From Peptococcaceae bacterium UBA5767 (GTDB lineage: Bacteria; Bacillota; TC1; UBA5767): a stretch of 64,000 bases of DNA. The translations under genes and the position numbers were made by a program. The notes below the pieces were generated by a model that was not told the DNA's origin, made no database searches, and saw only the letters and a program-made list of their open reading frames with translations. The stretch spans positions 1 through 64,000 of the forward strand of contig DIET01000010.1 in the NCBI GenBank assembly GCA_002418765.1, in the 5' to 3' direction. Below are positions 7,161 to 16,309 of this stretch, piece after piece (the stretch's first letter is position 1; the number at the start of each line of letters is the position of its first letter).

Positions 7161-9572
7161 CTATTTCCTCATCTTCTCAGCCAGCGGCCGATACTGAAGG
7201 CCATAAAACATCTCCAGATAACGTCTGGTCTTTGCATGTTCCAGATTGGTCACATATTTCCAGAAGCCATAGATTCTTGAAAGTGTCATCAACTGCTGAG
7301 CATATTTCTCCCAGGTATAACGGTCTCGAACTCGCGCCATGGCTCCTTCCGATAATTCATTCCAGTATCTACTGTCCTTTTCACAGCGTTCAAAAAAATC
7401 AAGCATCCACTGGGCGGCCTGATCTCCATGGTTTGGATCGATATGAAATCCAGACACCCCATCCACAATGATCTCACAGGGACCACCATATTTTGTTGCA
7501 AAGGTTGGAATACCAGAAGTCATCGCCTCGATTACTGTAATGCCAAACCCCTCAAAAAGCGCCGGTTGGACAAAAATGCCCCGACCATCTGCAACGATAC
7601 GATATAGTTCCCCAGCCTCCTTCTTATCTAAAAATTTTCCTAACCAGCGAAACTCCCCATCAAGATTATACTGATCCATCAGCTGATGCATCCGGCGAAT
7701 CTGCTCCCTCTCCTCCTCGTCTCCTGATCGCTCTTCCTGAACATGTCCCGCAATAATCAAAAGATTCGCTTTCTTTCGTAACTGATCGTTCTCCCCGTAC
7801 CACTGCACCAGACTGGTTAGATTCTTAATTCGGTCCAGCCGGGCCATGGAAAAAATCAGTGGCTTATCTCGTTTTTTTAGCTGTCCCCTGGTTTCTTCAT
7901 CCGGCGCTCCATATATCAGTTCATCTAGATCTTTCCTAAGTGGCTTAAGACGACAGTCCTCTTTGGTATACGGGAAAAAAGCTTCTTCATTGGCTCCTGG
8001 AGACACAATGTTAAACCGTGGATCAAACACATCAATCCCCCGAATAACCCGATAAAGTCCAGGCATGGTAAACGAAGCATAGCTTTCATACTGCCCCACC
8101 CCGTTTTTGGTTCCTGCAATTTCTTGATAGGTGCTCGTCACAATAAAGTCTGCCGTATTCATGGCAATCAGATCTGCTGTGAACTGACAAGAAAAATGAT
8201 AATGGGAATCATTTTCCTGCCAAAACAGATCGGAATAGAGATATTTCGTCTTTTCAAGAGCGTGGGCAATCGCACACTGGGTCACTTTTAAACTTTTGGC
8301 CATAAGAGTGGCCACCAGATTGCCATCGGAATAGTTCCCAATAATCAGATCAGGCCGGTTTCCCAATATGGCCAGCACCTGCTCTTCTGCTTCGGTAGCA
8401 AACTCCTCCAAATATGGCCAGATTTTAAATCTGGAGATCCAATGAGGAATAATCTCTCCCGTCTCATTACGAAAGGGTACCCGAAGAATCCAAGCATTTT
8501 GCGTTCCTTCGATGTGTTCCATTTTTTCATCGGAGGTGGTGCCTCTGGCGTCAGGAATCAGCCGGGTCACCACCAAAATCTGCGGTTCAATGTCCAACCC
8601 TTGTTCATCGAGACGCTGGCGCATCTCTTTTTCCAAAGCATGCACCTGATCTAGAATATAGACCACCTGGCCCCCAGTATCAGGCATGCCCAATACATTG
8701 GCCTGACCGAAATACCCATGGGGTGAGATGATTACAACACTAAAAATCATTGGTATTTTCCCAATAAATGCTTCCAGCGCCTCCGGTTCGGGAGCTTCCA
8801 AAATATCCAGTAGTAGATTCATGGTCTCTTGCATCTGCTGAACGGTACGACCCCAGCCGGGTTCAAACCCAAGGTATCGCAGATAACGCTCAACATCATT
8901 CCACTCTTCTTCTGGTTGGTGCCCCGACATAAATTCCACGGCCCGTTGCAATCCCCGGTGCAGCATAGCTACTTCTTTGATCTGCTTGTTGAGCAGAAGT
9001 TGCCTCCCCTGCATCTGGTGCATGCGAAGGAATCGCAGCATACTTTTGCTGCCCTCATCATTATCCAACAGAATCTGACTGGACAGACGGCGATTGAGAA
9101 ATTTCATACCATTTCCAATGGAACGGGCTTCTTGTAGTCTAGGAAACCCTTGATTGAACGGTTCCATATCCAGTTCCAACGTCCAAATATTTTCTTTTTC
9201 CTGGGCCATACGTTCTTTAAACATCAGAAACTGTTGCACGGTGACCTCATTAAACTGAAGCGTCTCGATATGAAAACAGTAGTATTCCCACCTGCCGATG
9301 ACTGGGCGCATAGCAACATATACCCATGGTGCGTCCAAAACAGCCTCCTGAATCATTTTTACTGTTTTCCCAAGAGGTTTGACTGTCTCCGATGTTTCCT
9401 TGTCAATTGACTCCATGAATAATAAATATTCGTCCCAAAGATCTGACTGCAGCAAAAAGTTTCGCTCCAGCCCCATGTAATGGCGTAAGAGCAGGTATAG
9501 TGCATCCTTATTGACTTCCATTGCAGTATCAAGTTTCCTCATAAATCTCACGGCCCTCTCCATCGTATTCAT
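7161..9572 (-). CDS. Sucrose synthase (GT4)
   Basis: An 803-residue protein that matches full-length sucrose synthases (about 800 residues), which reversibly convert sucrose plus NDP to NDP-glucose plus fructose. Recognisable landmarks are the N-terminal regulatory region, GMPDTGGQVVYILDQVHALE near residue 298, SMARLDRIKNLT near residue 580, and FEGFGITVIEAM near residue 678 with PTFATKYGGPCEIIVDG following. The start is uncertain: in-frame ATGs at 9572, 9542 and 9521 are all possible, and GGAGAGG lies upstream of 9542. The gene overlaps the 3' end of the SPS gene and is last in the fructokinase-SPS-SuSy operon. SuSy is mostly known from plants, cyanobacteria and some proteobacteria, so its presence here suggests transfer. 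Confidence 0.9.
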   Translation of the reverse strand: MNTMERAVRFMRKLDTAMEVNKDALYLLLRHYMGLERNFLLQSDLWDEYLLFMESIDKETSETVKPLGKTVKMIQEAVLDAPWVYVAMRPVIGRWEYYCFHIETLQFNEVTVQQFLMFKERMAQEKENIWTLELDMEPFNQGFPRLQEARSIGNGMKFLNRRLSSQILLDNDEGSKSMLRFLRMHQMQGRQLLLNKQIKEVAMLHRGLQRAVEFMSGHQPEEEWNDVERYLRYLGFEPGWGRTVQQMQETMNLLLDILEAPEPEALEAFIGKIPMIFSVVIISPHGYFGQANVLGMPDTGGQVVYILDQVHALEKEMRQRLDEQGLDIEPQILVVTRLIPDARGTTSDEKMEHIEGTQNAWILRVPFRNETGEIIPHWISRFKIWPYLEEFATEAEEQVLAILGNRPDLIIGNYSDGNLVATLMAKSLKVTQCAIAHALEKTKYLYSDLFWQENDSHYHFSCQFTADLIAMNTADFIVTSTYQEIAGTKNGVGQYESYASFTMPGLYRVIRGIDVFDPRFNIVSPGANEEAFFPYTKEDCRLKPLRKDLDELIYGAPDEETRGQLKKRDKPLIFSMARLDRIKNLTSLVQWYGENDQLRKKANLLIIAGHVQEERSGDEEEREQIRRMHQLMDQYNLDGEFRWLGKFLDKKEAGELYRIVADGRGIFVQPALFEGFGITVIEAMTSGIPTFATKYGGPCEIIVDGVSGFHIDPNHGDQAAQWMLDFFERCEKDSRYWNELSEGAMARVRDRYTWEKYAQQLMTLSRIYGFWKYVTNLEHAKTRRYLEMFYGLQYRPLAEKMRK

Positions 9573-11724
9573 CGGGATTGCGCAGTTTTCCTAGAAACTT
9601 ATAATGCCCAATGCCTTCTAATATACCCCAGGCATATTCTCCTTTGGCAAAATAAATCCGAGGATGATTTTCTTCCAATGTCTTAAGCTCTGGGCTCCTA
9701 TTCCCTACCACGACACTGAGCGCTTCTCCTTCTAACATTCCCCGGTCGTTGCCGGAATCCCCCGCCGTCAGGATACGCTGGATGGGAATACCCCATTTCA
9801 AGCTGATAAACCGGACTGCCTCCCCTTTCGAGGCCCGGATGGGCAACACATCCAGAAATTCACCATGGGAATAGATCAGTTGAGCCCGCAGGTTTACTTT
9901 GCGCAATCTTCTTTTCAGTTCCCGGATGCCCAAGAACCCATCCGGGTCCACATAAAAGCTGATCTTGAACTCCCGCTGTTCTTCGTCCGGCTGCATTACC
10001 AGCCCAGGAATATCCTGAAAGAATGCCCGTAACCGGTCCGGCTGCCAGCGAAACCTAATGTGCCGACGCCAGCTCTGGTCCGGGAGCAAAGAACGCCCGT
10101 AATTGATCTCACTGCCAACCGCTGTAATCAAAATATCCGGAGTGGGCACATTCCCTTCTTGCAGCACCGCGAGGGCGCTTTCTAGTCGGCGTCCTGTGGC
10201 AATCCCAAAACCCAGTTTGATATTCTCTGAGGCTTGGTTAATTTCTTTGAACAATGCCTTAAGACCTTCCTGGTCTCCCAGAAGCGTATTATCAATATCA
10301 CTGATGATCAAGCGGTCCATGGTAGGGATTTGACCTTTGGCTTTGCGATTGTTCTCCCAAGACTTGGCTTTTCTACTAAACTTCTGTTCAGCCAAATCCA
10401 GGTAGCTGTTCACATGACGGTTCCAGGTGTAATACTTATGAGCACCCTCAGCACCACGCTCGGACCAGACTTTCCAGCGTTTCCGGTCGGACAATGCATC
10501 CAATAAACCTTCACCTATGGCCTTCGTATCCAAAGGATCTATCAGCAACCCGTTGTGACAGTTTTCCAGTATCTCAATCGGCCCACCGTTTTCCGTAGCC
10601 ACTACCGGAAGGCCGCTGGCTGCTGCCTCGATCAAAGTCAGTCCAAAAGGTTCGGTCAATGCCGGATTAACAAACACGCCCCCGCTACGGGCTGCCAAGC
10701 GATAAATGTCCTGGACATCTTCTGGCCGATGGTGCTTTGGATAAGCAACCCTGCCATACAAGTCATAGCGGTCAATTTGAAGTAGCAGATTTGACAAGAC
10801 CGTCCGCGCTTGCTTGTCCATCGTCTCAATGTTATCCCTGTTGCCCGCAAAAATAACCAAATTGGCCTTGTTCTGAATCCCTGCGGTCATAGCATATGCC
10901 TCCACCAGGCCAGTTAAATTCTTACGTTCATCTGCCCGTGACAGGGCTAGAATGATTGGCTTTTCAGGATTTTTTAGAAAACGGTCTATTTTTGCCTTGA
11001 TGCGTGGTTCAGGATCATCTTCTTTTGGCGGACGAAAACTGGTTAAATCGGTACCCGGAGGCAAAACCACCATATTCTCTGGCTGGTAATTGTCATAGAG
11101 TACATACTGCTCATTGACTTCCTGCCTGGTGCTAGCCACAACCAGCGAAGCCACATCAAGTGTGGTTTCTTCCGCTTCAATCCGTTGGGTGATGTTGTAA
11201 CGCTTCTCAATGACTTGTTCTTTCATCCCGTTGTCCAATAGACGTTGTTTTTTCACCCGCCCCAATGAATGCCCGGTATGAACCAAAGGCACCTCCAATA
11301 GATTGGACAATCGGGAACCTACCAAGCCGGCATCGGCGTAATGACTATGGATCCAGTCAGGAATCCGCCCTATTTTTCTCAAATGAAGAAGCGTCATATC
11401 CACAAAACTATCCATATAAGGCCAAAGCACCTCCTTACGCAGATACCTCCTGGGCCCACAGGGAATACGGACAATATAAGCCCCAGGTGCTACCTGCTCC
11501 ACGGGCTCTGCATAAGATGGATCAATTTTCTCATCAATGACCTGCCGGGTCAGCAGATCTACCCGATCCACCCGAGGGTTAAGAGCCAGGCTTTTCAATA
11601 GTTCCACCACATATTTCGTCTGTCCACCGGTATCCGCATCCCGACCCAGCTCCAGGTTTTCTCCCCGAATAAGCCCATGGATGCTGATGAGGAGCACATA
11701 TAACCCTTCTTTTCTTTCTATCAT
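9529..11724 (-). CDS. Sucrose-phosphate synthase with C-terminal sucrose-phosphatase-like HAD domain
   Basis: About 731 residues in two domains. The GT4 part makes sucrose 6-phosphate from NDP-glucose and fructose 6-phosphate. It carries the SPS glycine loop GRDADTGGQTKYVVEL near residue 28, ALSRADERKNLTGLVEAY near residue 263 and NPALTEPFGLTLIEAAASGLPVV near residue 357. From about residue 475 there is a HAD-IIB domain with all catalytic motifs: SDIDNTLLGD, GIATGR, SKGEAV and GDSGNDRGML. It may therefore be bifunctional and release free sucrose. The ATG at 11724 overlaps the fructokinase stop as ATGA, with GAGGTG seven bases upstream. No separate phosphatase gene is present in the window. 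Confidence 0.9.
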   Translation of the reverse strand: MIERKEGLYVLLISIHGLIRGENLELGRDADTGGQTKYVVELLKSLALNPRVDRVDLLTRQVIDEKIDPSYAEPVEQVAPGAYIVRIPCGPRRYLRKEVLWPYMDSFVDMTLLHLRKIGRIPDWIHSHYADAGLVGSRLSNLLEVPLVHTGHSLGRVKKQRLLDNGMKEQVIEKRYNITQRIEAEETTLDVASLVVASTRQEVNEQYVLYDNYQPENMVVLPPGTDLTSFRPPKEDDPEPRIKAKIDRFLKNPEKPIILALSRADERKNLTGLVEAYAMTAGIQNKANLVIFAGNRDNIETMDKQARTVLSNLLLQIDRYDLYGRVAYPKHHRPEDVQDIYRLAARSGGVFVNPALTEPFGLTLIEAAASGLPVVATENGGPIEILENCHNGLLIDPLDTKAIGEGLLDALSDRKRWKVWSERGAEGAHKYYTWNRHVNSYLDLAEQKFSRKAKSWENNRKAKGQIPTMDRLIISDIDNTLLGDQEGLKALFKEINQASENIKLGFGIATGRRLESALAVLQEGNVPTPDILITAVGSEINYGRSLLPDQSWRRHIRFRWQPDRLRAFFQDIPGLVMQPDEEQREFKISFYVDPDGFLGIRELKRRLRKVNLRAQLIYSHGEFLDVLPIRASKGEAVRFISLKWGIPIQRILTAGDSGNDRGMLEGEALSVVVGNRSPELKTLEENHPRIYFAKGEYAWGILEGIGHYKFLGKLRNPDEYDGEGREIYEET

Positions 11725-12629
11725 TCGGACCACCTCATTCGAATTTTTTGGTAAAGTGCCCGGTCCACTTTCGTTGCACCGCGCTGTTGCAAAATCTCCG
11801 AAGCAAACAATACTGCCCGTTTAAGCATCAGGGACGGCTCCCACCCACGGCTCAGCCCCACAATGCAAACTGCACTAAAACCATCTCCAGCTCCCACCGT
11901 ATCTACCATCCGGTCTACTGGTACGGCTTCTACAAATTCTGTCTTTTCCCTGGTAAACAGGCCAGCACCCTGTTCCCCCATTGTCACAATAAGTCCCTCC
12001 AGACCCATATCCTGGCGAAATTTTTCAGCAACAATCTTTAAATCCGTCCTCTTCTTATCTCTTGTCAACATAAACAGTTCGTCGCTGTTCATCTTGCCCC
12101 AACTCGCCTTTCCCAGCATGCCTATCACCTGGTCTTGTTTCCACCAGGGAGTCCTTAAATTTACATCCACAAAAATCGGACGGACACACTTCTGGAGTGT
12201 CTGATACGCATGTTCGGACTGTGGTTCCCTCATGGCTAGCGTCCCATGATAAAGTAATGATATTTTCTGACCCTCCAGAGCTGTCCGAGCGGCTGTGGCA
12301 TCAATTTGATCATAAGCTTGATGAGGCAAAATCTCATAGTGGGGTTCACCATCTTGGATTTTGACTTCTACCGTACCAGTGGGCCGACTGAAATCTATCT
12401 GTACACCCTTCATCTCCATCCCCCACTGTTGCATCCGTTTCGATACTTGTTGCCCCAGCCGGTCTTTTCCAATCCGGCTTATCAACAACGGCTTCAATCC
12501 AAAACCCTGCAGGTGCCAAGCGACGTTAAAAGGTGCCCCACCCAACACCTCCTCTCCATCAAAGCGATCAAATAGCACCTCTCCAAAAATCAGCGGGGAT
12601 CCGCTCATCCCCCTATCTCTTGTGTTCAA
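11721..12629 (-). CDS. PfkB family carbohydrate kinase, probable fructokinase
   Basis: A 302-residue ribokinase-fold sugar kinase. The PfkB signature near the C-terminus (DTVGAGDGFSAV, with the catalytic Asp) and the N-terminal GGAPFNVAWHLQGFG segment are intact. The start is a TTG at 12629 with GGAGGTG six bases upstream; the ATG seven codons later has no correctly spaced ribosome site. It is the first gene of the sucrose operon and overlaps SPS by 4 bases. The likely job is to phosphorylate the fructose released by sucrose synthase. Substrate choice rests on context. Confidence 0.88.
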   Translation of the reverse strand: MNTRDRGMSGSPLIFGEVLFDRFDGEEVLGGAPFNVAWHLQGFGLKPLLISRIGKDRLGQQVSKRMQQWGMEMKGVQIDFSRPTGTVEVKIQDGEPHYEILPHQAYDQIDATAARTALEGQKISLLYHGTLAMREPQSEHAYQTLQKCVRPIFVDVNLRTPWWKQDQVIGMLGKASWGKMNSDELFMLTRDKKRTDLKIVAEKFRQDMGLEGLIVTMGEQGAGLFTREKTEFVEAVPVDRMVDTVGAGDGFSAVCIVGLSRGWEPSLMLKRAVLFASEILQQRGATKVDRALYQKIRMRWSE

Positions 12630-12761
12630 GGTCCCACCTCCATCGTTTTCATGAAAATTGGTGCTATATTAATACCTTCTACAGTCGCATAGCAAACCCT
12701 GCAAAAAAAACAATTCCTTCCTAAGTGCCCTCTTAGGGAAGAAAGTTTTATTTAAAAATAA

Positions 12762-12792
12762 GGATCCGACTTCTCCTAAGAGACGCGGACCC
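12762..12792 (-). terminator. Intrinsic terminator of the ade-like/BMP operon
   Basis: On the minus strand GGGTCCG pairs with CGGATCC (7 bp with one wobble), enclosing a second TCTC/GAGA stem, followed by TTATTTTTAAA. It lies about 130 bases beyond the BMP lipoprotein stop and upstream of the sucrose operon, so it would insulate the two operons. Confidence 0.65.
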
Positions 12793-12919
12793 TGCTACAT
12801 TGACAATATGGTTTATGGTAGTTCATTCTTACTTATGTACCTATGCAAACCTTACTTCGAAAACCAATGATATCTGTCCCCTTCTCCACAGGAGAAAACA
12901 CCTAACCCAATCAAGCCCG

Positions 12920-13906
12920 TTACTCCATAGTGCGAATCGTTCCATCCAAAATGCCCGCCAGGACATCATCAATTTTCTTTCTGTCTGTATCAGACAATTC
13001 ATAATCTGGATTGTCAATAATAAACAGCGTGCCTTCTTGCAATCCTGTATTGTAAAATTTTGGCTGGATGTCCCCTTTTACAATTTCCTGGTAAACGTGA
13101 TCCATAGCCAAAGCATAGCTCTGCCCAACACTTAAAACTACATTTTCCGGTGCCAACGTGCTTTGATCAAAATTGAGACCTACGCATTTGGCATCTTTTT
13201 CCTTGATGGCCAAAATGCCTCCCATGGCCGCCTGATCCGCAGCCAGCATACCGACGTCAGCCCCTCCGTCCAAATAGCTGGTCATCATTTCCTTGAGCTT
13301 TCCGGCATCATCAAAACTTCCCAAATATCCTGTCTCCACCTTAACGTCTGGATCAATGTACTTGGCACCCAAAGCAAATCCTTCAAGGGTCATACGCATG
13401 GGTGGTATATCCATACCGGCGATGCTTACCACGTGATTTTTTTCGCTAACAATGGCGGCAACAGCGCCCGATATGAACCCCTGTTGGCTATTGTCGACGG
13501 CCAACGAGCACAGATTGCTGCCGTTGGTCACATCGGCACTGGTCACAATAAAGTGCACCTCTGGGAACTCAGCTGCCACGCTCATCATGGCATCGATGAA
13601 CTCATAACCATGTCCAAAAATCACCTGATAACCATTAAGTGCATAGTTCCTGATAATTTCTTCCATTTCAGACTGGCTGATTGATTCGGAATAATTGGTT
13701 TCAACCCCATATGTCTCGCCAATCAACATCAAACCATCATAAGCCAGGGCATTCCAATCCTTATCATTGATGGGCCCTGTCAAACACAACGCAACCTTGA
13801 GATTTTCAGTTTCTGCTGGTACTTCCTGATTCGCACTTTCATTGCTGCAGCCCATCAGAGAAAAAGCCAAACAAAGCAGTAGACTAACGGTCAATATCTT
13901 TTTCAT
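12920..13906 (-). CDS. BMP family (Med/PnrA-like) substrate-binding lipoprotein
   Basis: About 328 residues from the ATG at 13906, which has GGAAGGGG eight bases upstream. The protein opens with a lipoprotein signal peptide ending in the lipobox LMGC near residue 21. The rest is the Bmp fold: KVALCLTGPINDKDWNALAYDG near residue 36, GYQVIFGHGYEF, and SIAGMDIPPMRMTLEGFALGAKY. BMP proteins usually bind nucleosides for ABC import. It sits 73 bases downstream of an adenine-deaminase-like gene on the same strand, which supports a purine role. No ABC permease or ATPase partner is nearby, so it may serve a transporter encoded elsewhere or act as a sensor. Confidence 0.88.
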   Translation of the reverse strand: MKKILTVSLLLCLAFSLMGCSNESANQEVPAETENLKVALCLTGPINDKDWNALAYDGLMLIGETYGVETNYSESISQSEMEEIIRNYALNGYQVIFGHGYEFIDAMMSVAAEFPEVHFIVTSADVTNGSNLCSLAVDNSQQGFISGAVAAIVSEKNHVVSIAGMDIPPMRMTLEGFALGAKYIDPDVKVETGYLGSFDDAGKLKEMMTSYLDGGADVGMLAADQAAMGGILAIKEKDAKCVGLNFDQSTLAPENVVLSVGQSYALAMDHVYQEIVKGDIQPKFYNTGLQEGTLFIIDNPDYELSDTDRKKIDDVLAGILDGTIRTME

Positions 13907-13979
13907 CACAACAACCCCTTCCCTTTCATACTTTCTTATGGTAGGCAATTCACCCAACTCGATACCCCTGTCCTCCTTT

Positions 13980-15719
13980 CTAATCCCATAGATATAAAAA
14001 TCCTGTGAACCAAAGAATCATCAGCGCATTGTCGATATCCACGCCCCATGTTTTGATTTTTTCTTCCATTGCATTTACTTTGCTTACGATGTCATGACAA
14101 CTCCTACTGCTGGCAACGGCAGCAATATCAAGTTCCAAAAACTCTACCACTGCTTCTTCTTTGTCGACAACAACCATACCACCTAGATGCTGATCGATCT
14201 TTTTAAGCGCTGCTAGCATGGGCCCAACCTCAAGACCAACTGCGATAATGCGGTAGATATTCTGATTGAAGTTGATGGCCATGGCCCCCTCTTTCAAGTT
14301 AAAACCGCTGATAAAAAGCTTGATAACTTTCCGGGTGTCGTTTCTGTCCACGACGACTGCCCTGATGATGTCCCGGCTGACATCTGGTAAGACTTTTCCC
14401 TCTACGACGCGTAGCTCTTTTTCTTCGAATATCCTCTTGATGACGTGATATACAGGGACTCTTGCTGTTTTTTTGTCTGCACTAAGCTCTTGATCGGTTG
14501 GTTCATATGCCAAGTCTTCTTTGGCCAATTCCTCAAGATGTTTTTCCCACTTCCATTGCAATTCACTGTAATCGACATGCACATCTTCTATCAAATGACC
14601 ATCCTTGGCTACCAGTTCTCCCCCTTTGTATACGAAACGAGGTGTGATGTCTGACAAAGACGGAACCAGGAGTATATCGGCGAATCTGCCTGGGGCGAGC
14701 GACCCTACCTCTCGTTCCAATCCGATGTTCTTGGCTGTGTTTAAGGTGGCCATTTTGATGGCCTTGATAGGAGAAATTCCCAAATCGATCGCTTGCTGAA
14801 CGGCCAAATTAAGGTGTCCGTTCATCTTGATGTCCTGAAGAAAAAGATCATCCATACAAAAACTGATATTCTCAGTCGGAACATGATCATTGAGAACGCC
14901 AGACATAACTCTTTTGGCCAAACCTTCAAACGTTCTCACCAAAGGGCTCATGCCTCTTGATAGGATGCGGTCCACGCCTTCGTAGTTAAAAATTTCATGA
15001 TCATGAGGATATCCCATAATGGCAAACTGATTGATTTCATCGTCACTCATCTGCCTGAATCCAAGTGGTCTGGCTTTTACATCATCGTCCGGGAAATCCC
15101 ATACAATATGCAAAATATGTCCACTGATAAATTTCCCCTCTTTTCTTGCCTTATGTAGAATGTTCAAATAGGGTTCTTCCTGGCACAAAATGTTGTGTGA
15201 TAAAACCTCTCCAAGACCAAAGGTTCCTTCCCAATCCATTAATTCTTCTGTTACCTTAGAATCCGACATTTTCCCAGGTGCCAAGGGCAATAAACGGTAG
15301 GGGAAACGTTCATACTCCTTCAGAAACGCTTTGGCTGTCTCAACAGGGCCTTTTCCGTAAATGCCAGCGAAATGGGTGATGTCCAGTATCTCCCCGCACA
15401 ACGTTGTGGTTCCCCAAGGTACAATGGCCTCAGCCAAAGAGGCAGGTGTTCCCTGAGTGGAATCAATGTGAAAGTGCGGATCTACAAAACCTGGCAAAGC
15501 AATCAGATTGTTCCCATCGATTTCTCTTTCCGCATAACAAGATTCACTGGGGTTCACGGCAACGATCCTCCCATTTTTCATCAAGATGCTGGCCGGATAG
15601 ATTTTTTCTCCATAGACATCGAGTAACCGAACATTTTTCAACAACAATGATCCTGCTTTCTTTCCTTTGGCCACATCCAACAGTTCTTTTGTTTCTTCCA
15701 CGCTAAGTATCATATCCAT
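13980..15719 (-). CDS. Adenine deaminase family amidohydrolase, divergent active site
   Basis: About 579 residues, the usual length for the Ade/COG1001 family, which deaminates adenine to hypoxanthine in a metal-dependent TIM barrel. The ATG at 15719 has AGAGGA eight bases upstream. Family features are LPGFVDPHFHIDST near residue 75, the MATLNTAKNIGLEREVGSLAPGRFADI stretch near residue 340 and the C-terminal Ade domain. However, positions where textbook Ade has GHAPGL and CTDDR here read GHILHI and CMDDL as I align them from memory, so the substrate may differ. It forms an operon with the BMP lipoprotein gene. Candidate operator repeats lie upstream at 15763-15812. Confidence 0.78.
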   Translation of the reverse strand: MDMILSVEETKELLDVAKGKKAGSLLLKNVRLLDVYGEKIYPASILMKNGRIVAVNPSESCYAEREIDGNNLIALPGFVDPHFHIDSTQGTPASLAEAIVPWGTTTLCGEILDITHFAGIYGKGPVETAKAFLKEYERFPYRLLPLAPGKMSDSKVTEELMDWEGTFGLGEVLSHNILCQEEPYLNILHKARKEGKFISGHILHIVWDFPDDDVKARPLGFRQMSDDEINQFAIMGYPHDHEIFNYEGVDRILSRGMSPLVRTFEGLAKRVMSGVLNDHVPTENISFCMDDLFLQDIKMNGHLNLAVQQAIDLGISPIKAIKMATLNTAKNIGLEREVGSLAPGRFADILLVPSLSDITPRFVYKGGELVAKDGHLIEDVHVDYSELQWKWEKHLEELAKEDLAYEPTDQELSADKKTARVPVYHVIKRIFEEKELRVVEGKVLPDVSRDIIRAVVVDRNDTRKVIKLFISGFNLKEGAMAINFNQNIYRIIAVGLEVGPMLAALKKIDQHLGGMVVVDKEEAVVEFLELDIAAVASSRSCHDIVSKVNAMEEKIKTWGVDIDNALMILWFTGFLYLWD

Positions 15720-15762
15720 GATGTTTATCCTCTTTTCTGTTCTGGTGATGATCCTATTGTAA

Positions 15763-15812
15763 TATATTGCATGATTTATTGCAATATACAATTTTGCATA
15801 TTTAAATGCAAT
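15763..15812. promoter_or_regulatory. Cluster of TGCAAT/ATTGCA half-sites upstream of the ade-like gene
   Basis: TATATTGCA (15763-15771) and TGCAATATA (15780-15788) form an exact inverted repeat with an 8-base spacer. TTGCAT (15794-15799) and ATGCAA (15806-15811) form a second one. Four copies of the same half-site in 50 bases directly upstream of the gene look like an operator array. The regulator is unknown. Confidence 0.5.
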
Positions 15813-16102
15813 ACATTCTTTTGTCTCTTTCACCCTTCCCGACTGGTCACCATAATTAGCTCATAAAAAAAACGACTTCCATCCATCAAATGTGGAAGTC
15901 GATTTCTTGTTGCCAATTCCTTTGTTAGCCATTGCTTTTCAGAAAAAAGCAAATGCCAAGTATGACCAATACAATATAAAAAGAAGCGTTGAAAATTCAT
16001 GATCAATTCAACCTAAAGAAGACCTATCTGAATTATCAATAGACTTAAATCAGGACATATTATACCAATCACCAAATATCATTATTACTTAAAAAGATTT
16101 CG
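15813..16102. other. Intergenic region at the left border of the restriction-modification island
   Basis: Apart from the hairpin at 15873-15901, no gene, repeat or RNA could be recognised. Base composition becomes visibly more AT-rich towards the IS remnant, consistent with a junction between host DNA and acquired DNA. Confidence 0.35.
15873..15901 (-). terminator. Orphan minus-strand intrinsic terminator
   Basis: CGACTTCCA (15873-15881) pairs exactly with TGGAAGTCG (15893-15901) around an 11-base loop. On the minus strand it is followed by eight consecutive T residues, a textbook terminator. No minus-strand gene precedes it for more than 4 kb, so the gene it served may have been lost or separated when the island arrived. 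Confidence 0.7.
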
Positions 16103-16309
16103 TTTGTTTCGTCCATGAGTACAAAAAACAACGCTATAGATAATGCAGTAAGAGAGTTTCTTTGGTACATAAAACGCAAAACTATCTGCACACAAAAAGT
16201 TAGAACTTTAGCGGGTCTAATTCGTACAGTTGAGGAATATATTTATTGGTGTAATAACTACAGAATCAAATTAACCTTAGGTGGTTATTTTCACCTATAC
16301 AATTCATAA
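16103..16309 (+). pseudogene. IS3-family transposase OrfB C-terminal remnant
   Basis: The frame encodes SSMSTKNNAIDNA, then EYIYWCNNYRIKLTLGGY. These match the conserved end of IS3/IS150-group integrase-type transposases, where the consensus is SMSRKGNCxDNA followed by YIxxYNxxRI and LGxxSP. Only the last 65 residues or so survive, the catalytic glutamate motif is altered (DNAVREF in place of DNAxxES), and no upstream frame or inverted repeats are visible. It is a degraded insertion sequence at the edge of the restriction-modification island. Confidence 0.75.

Noticed and set aside
16115..16309. Functional 64-residue gene
   Set aside because: It is the degraded tail of an IS3-type transposase without its upstream catalytic part.
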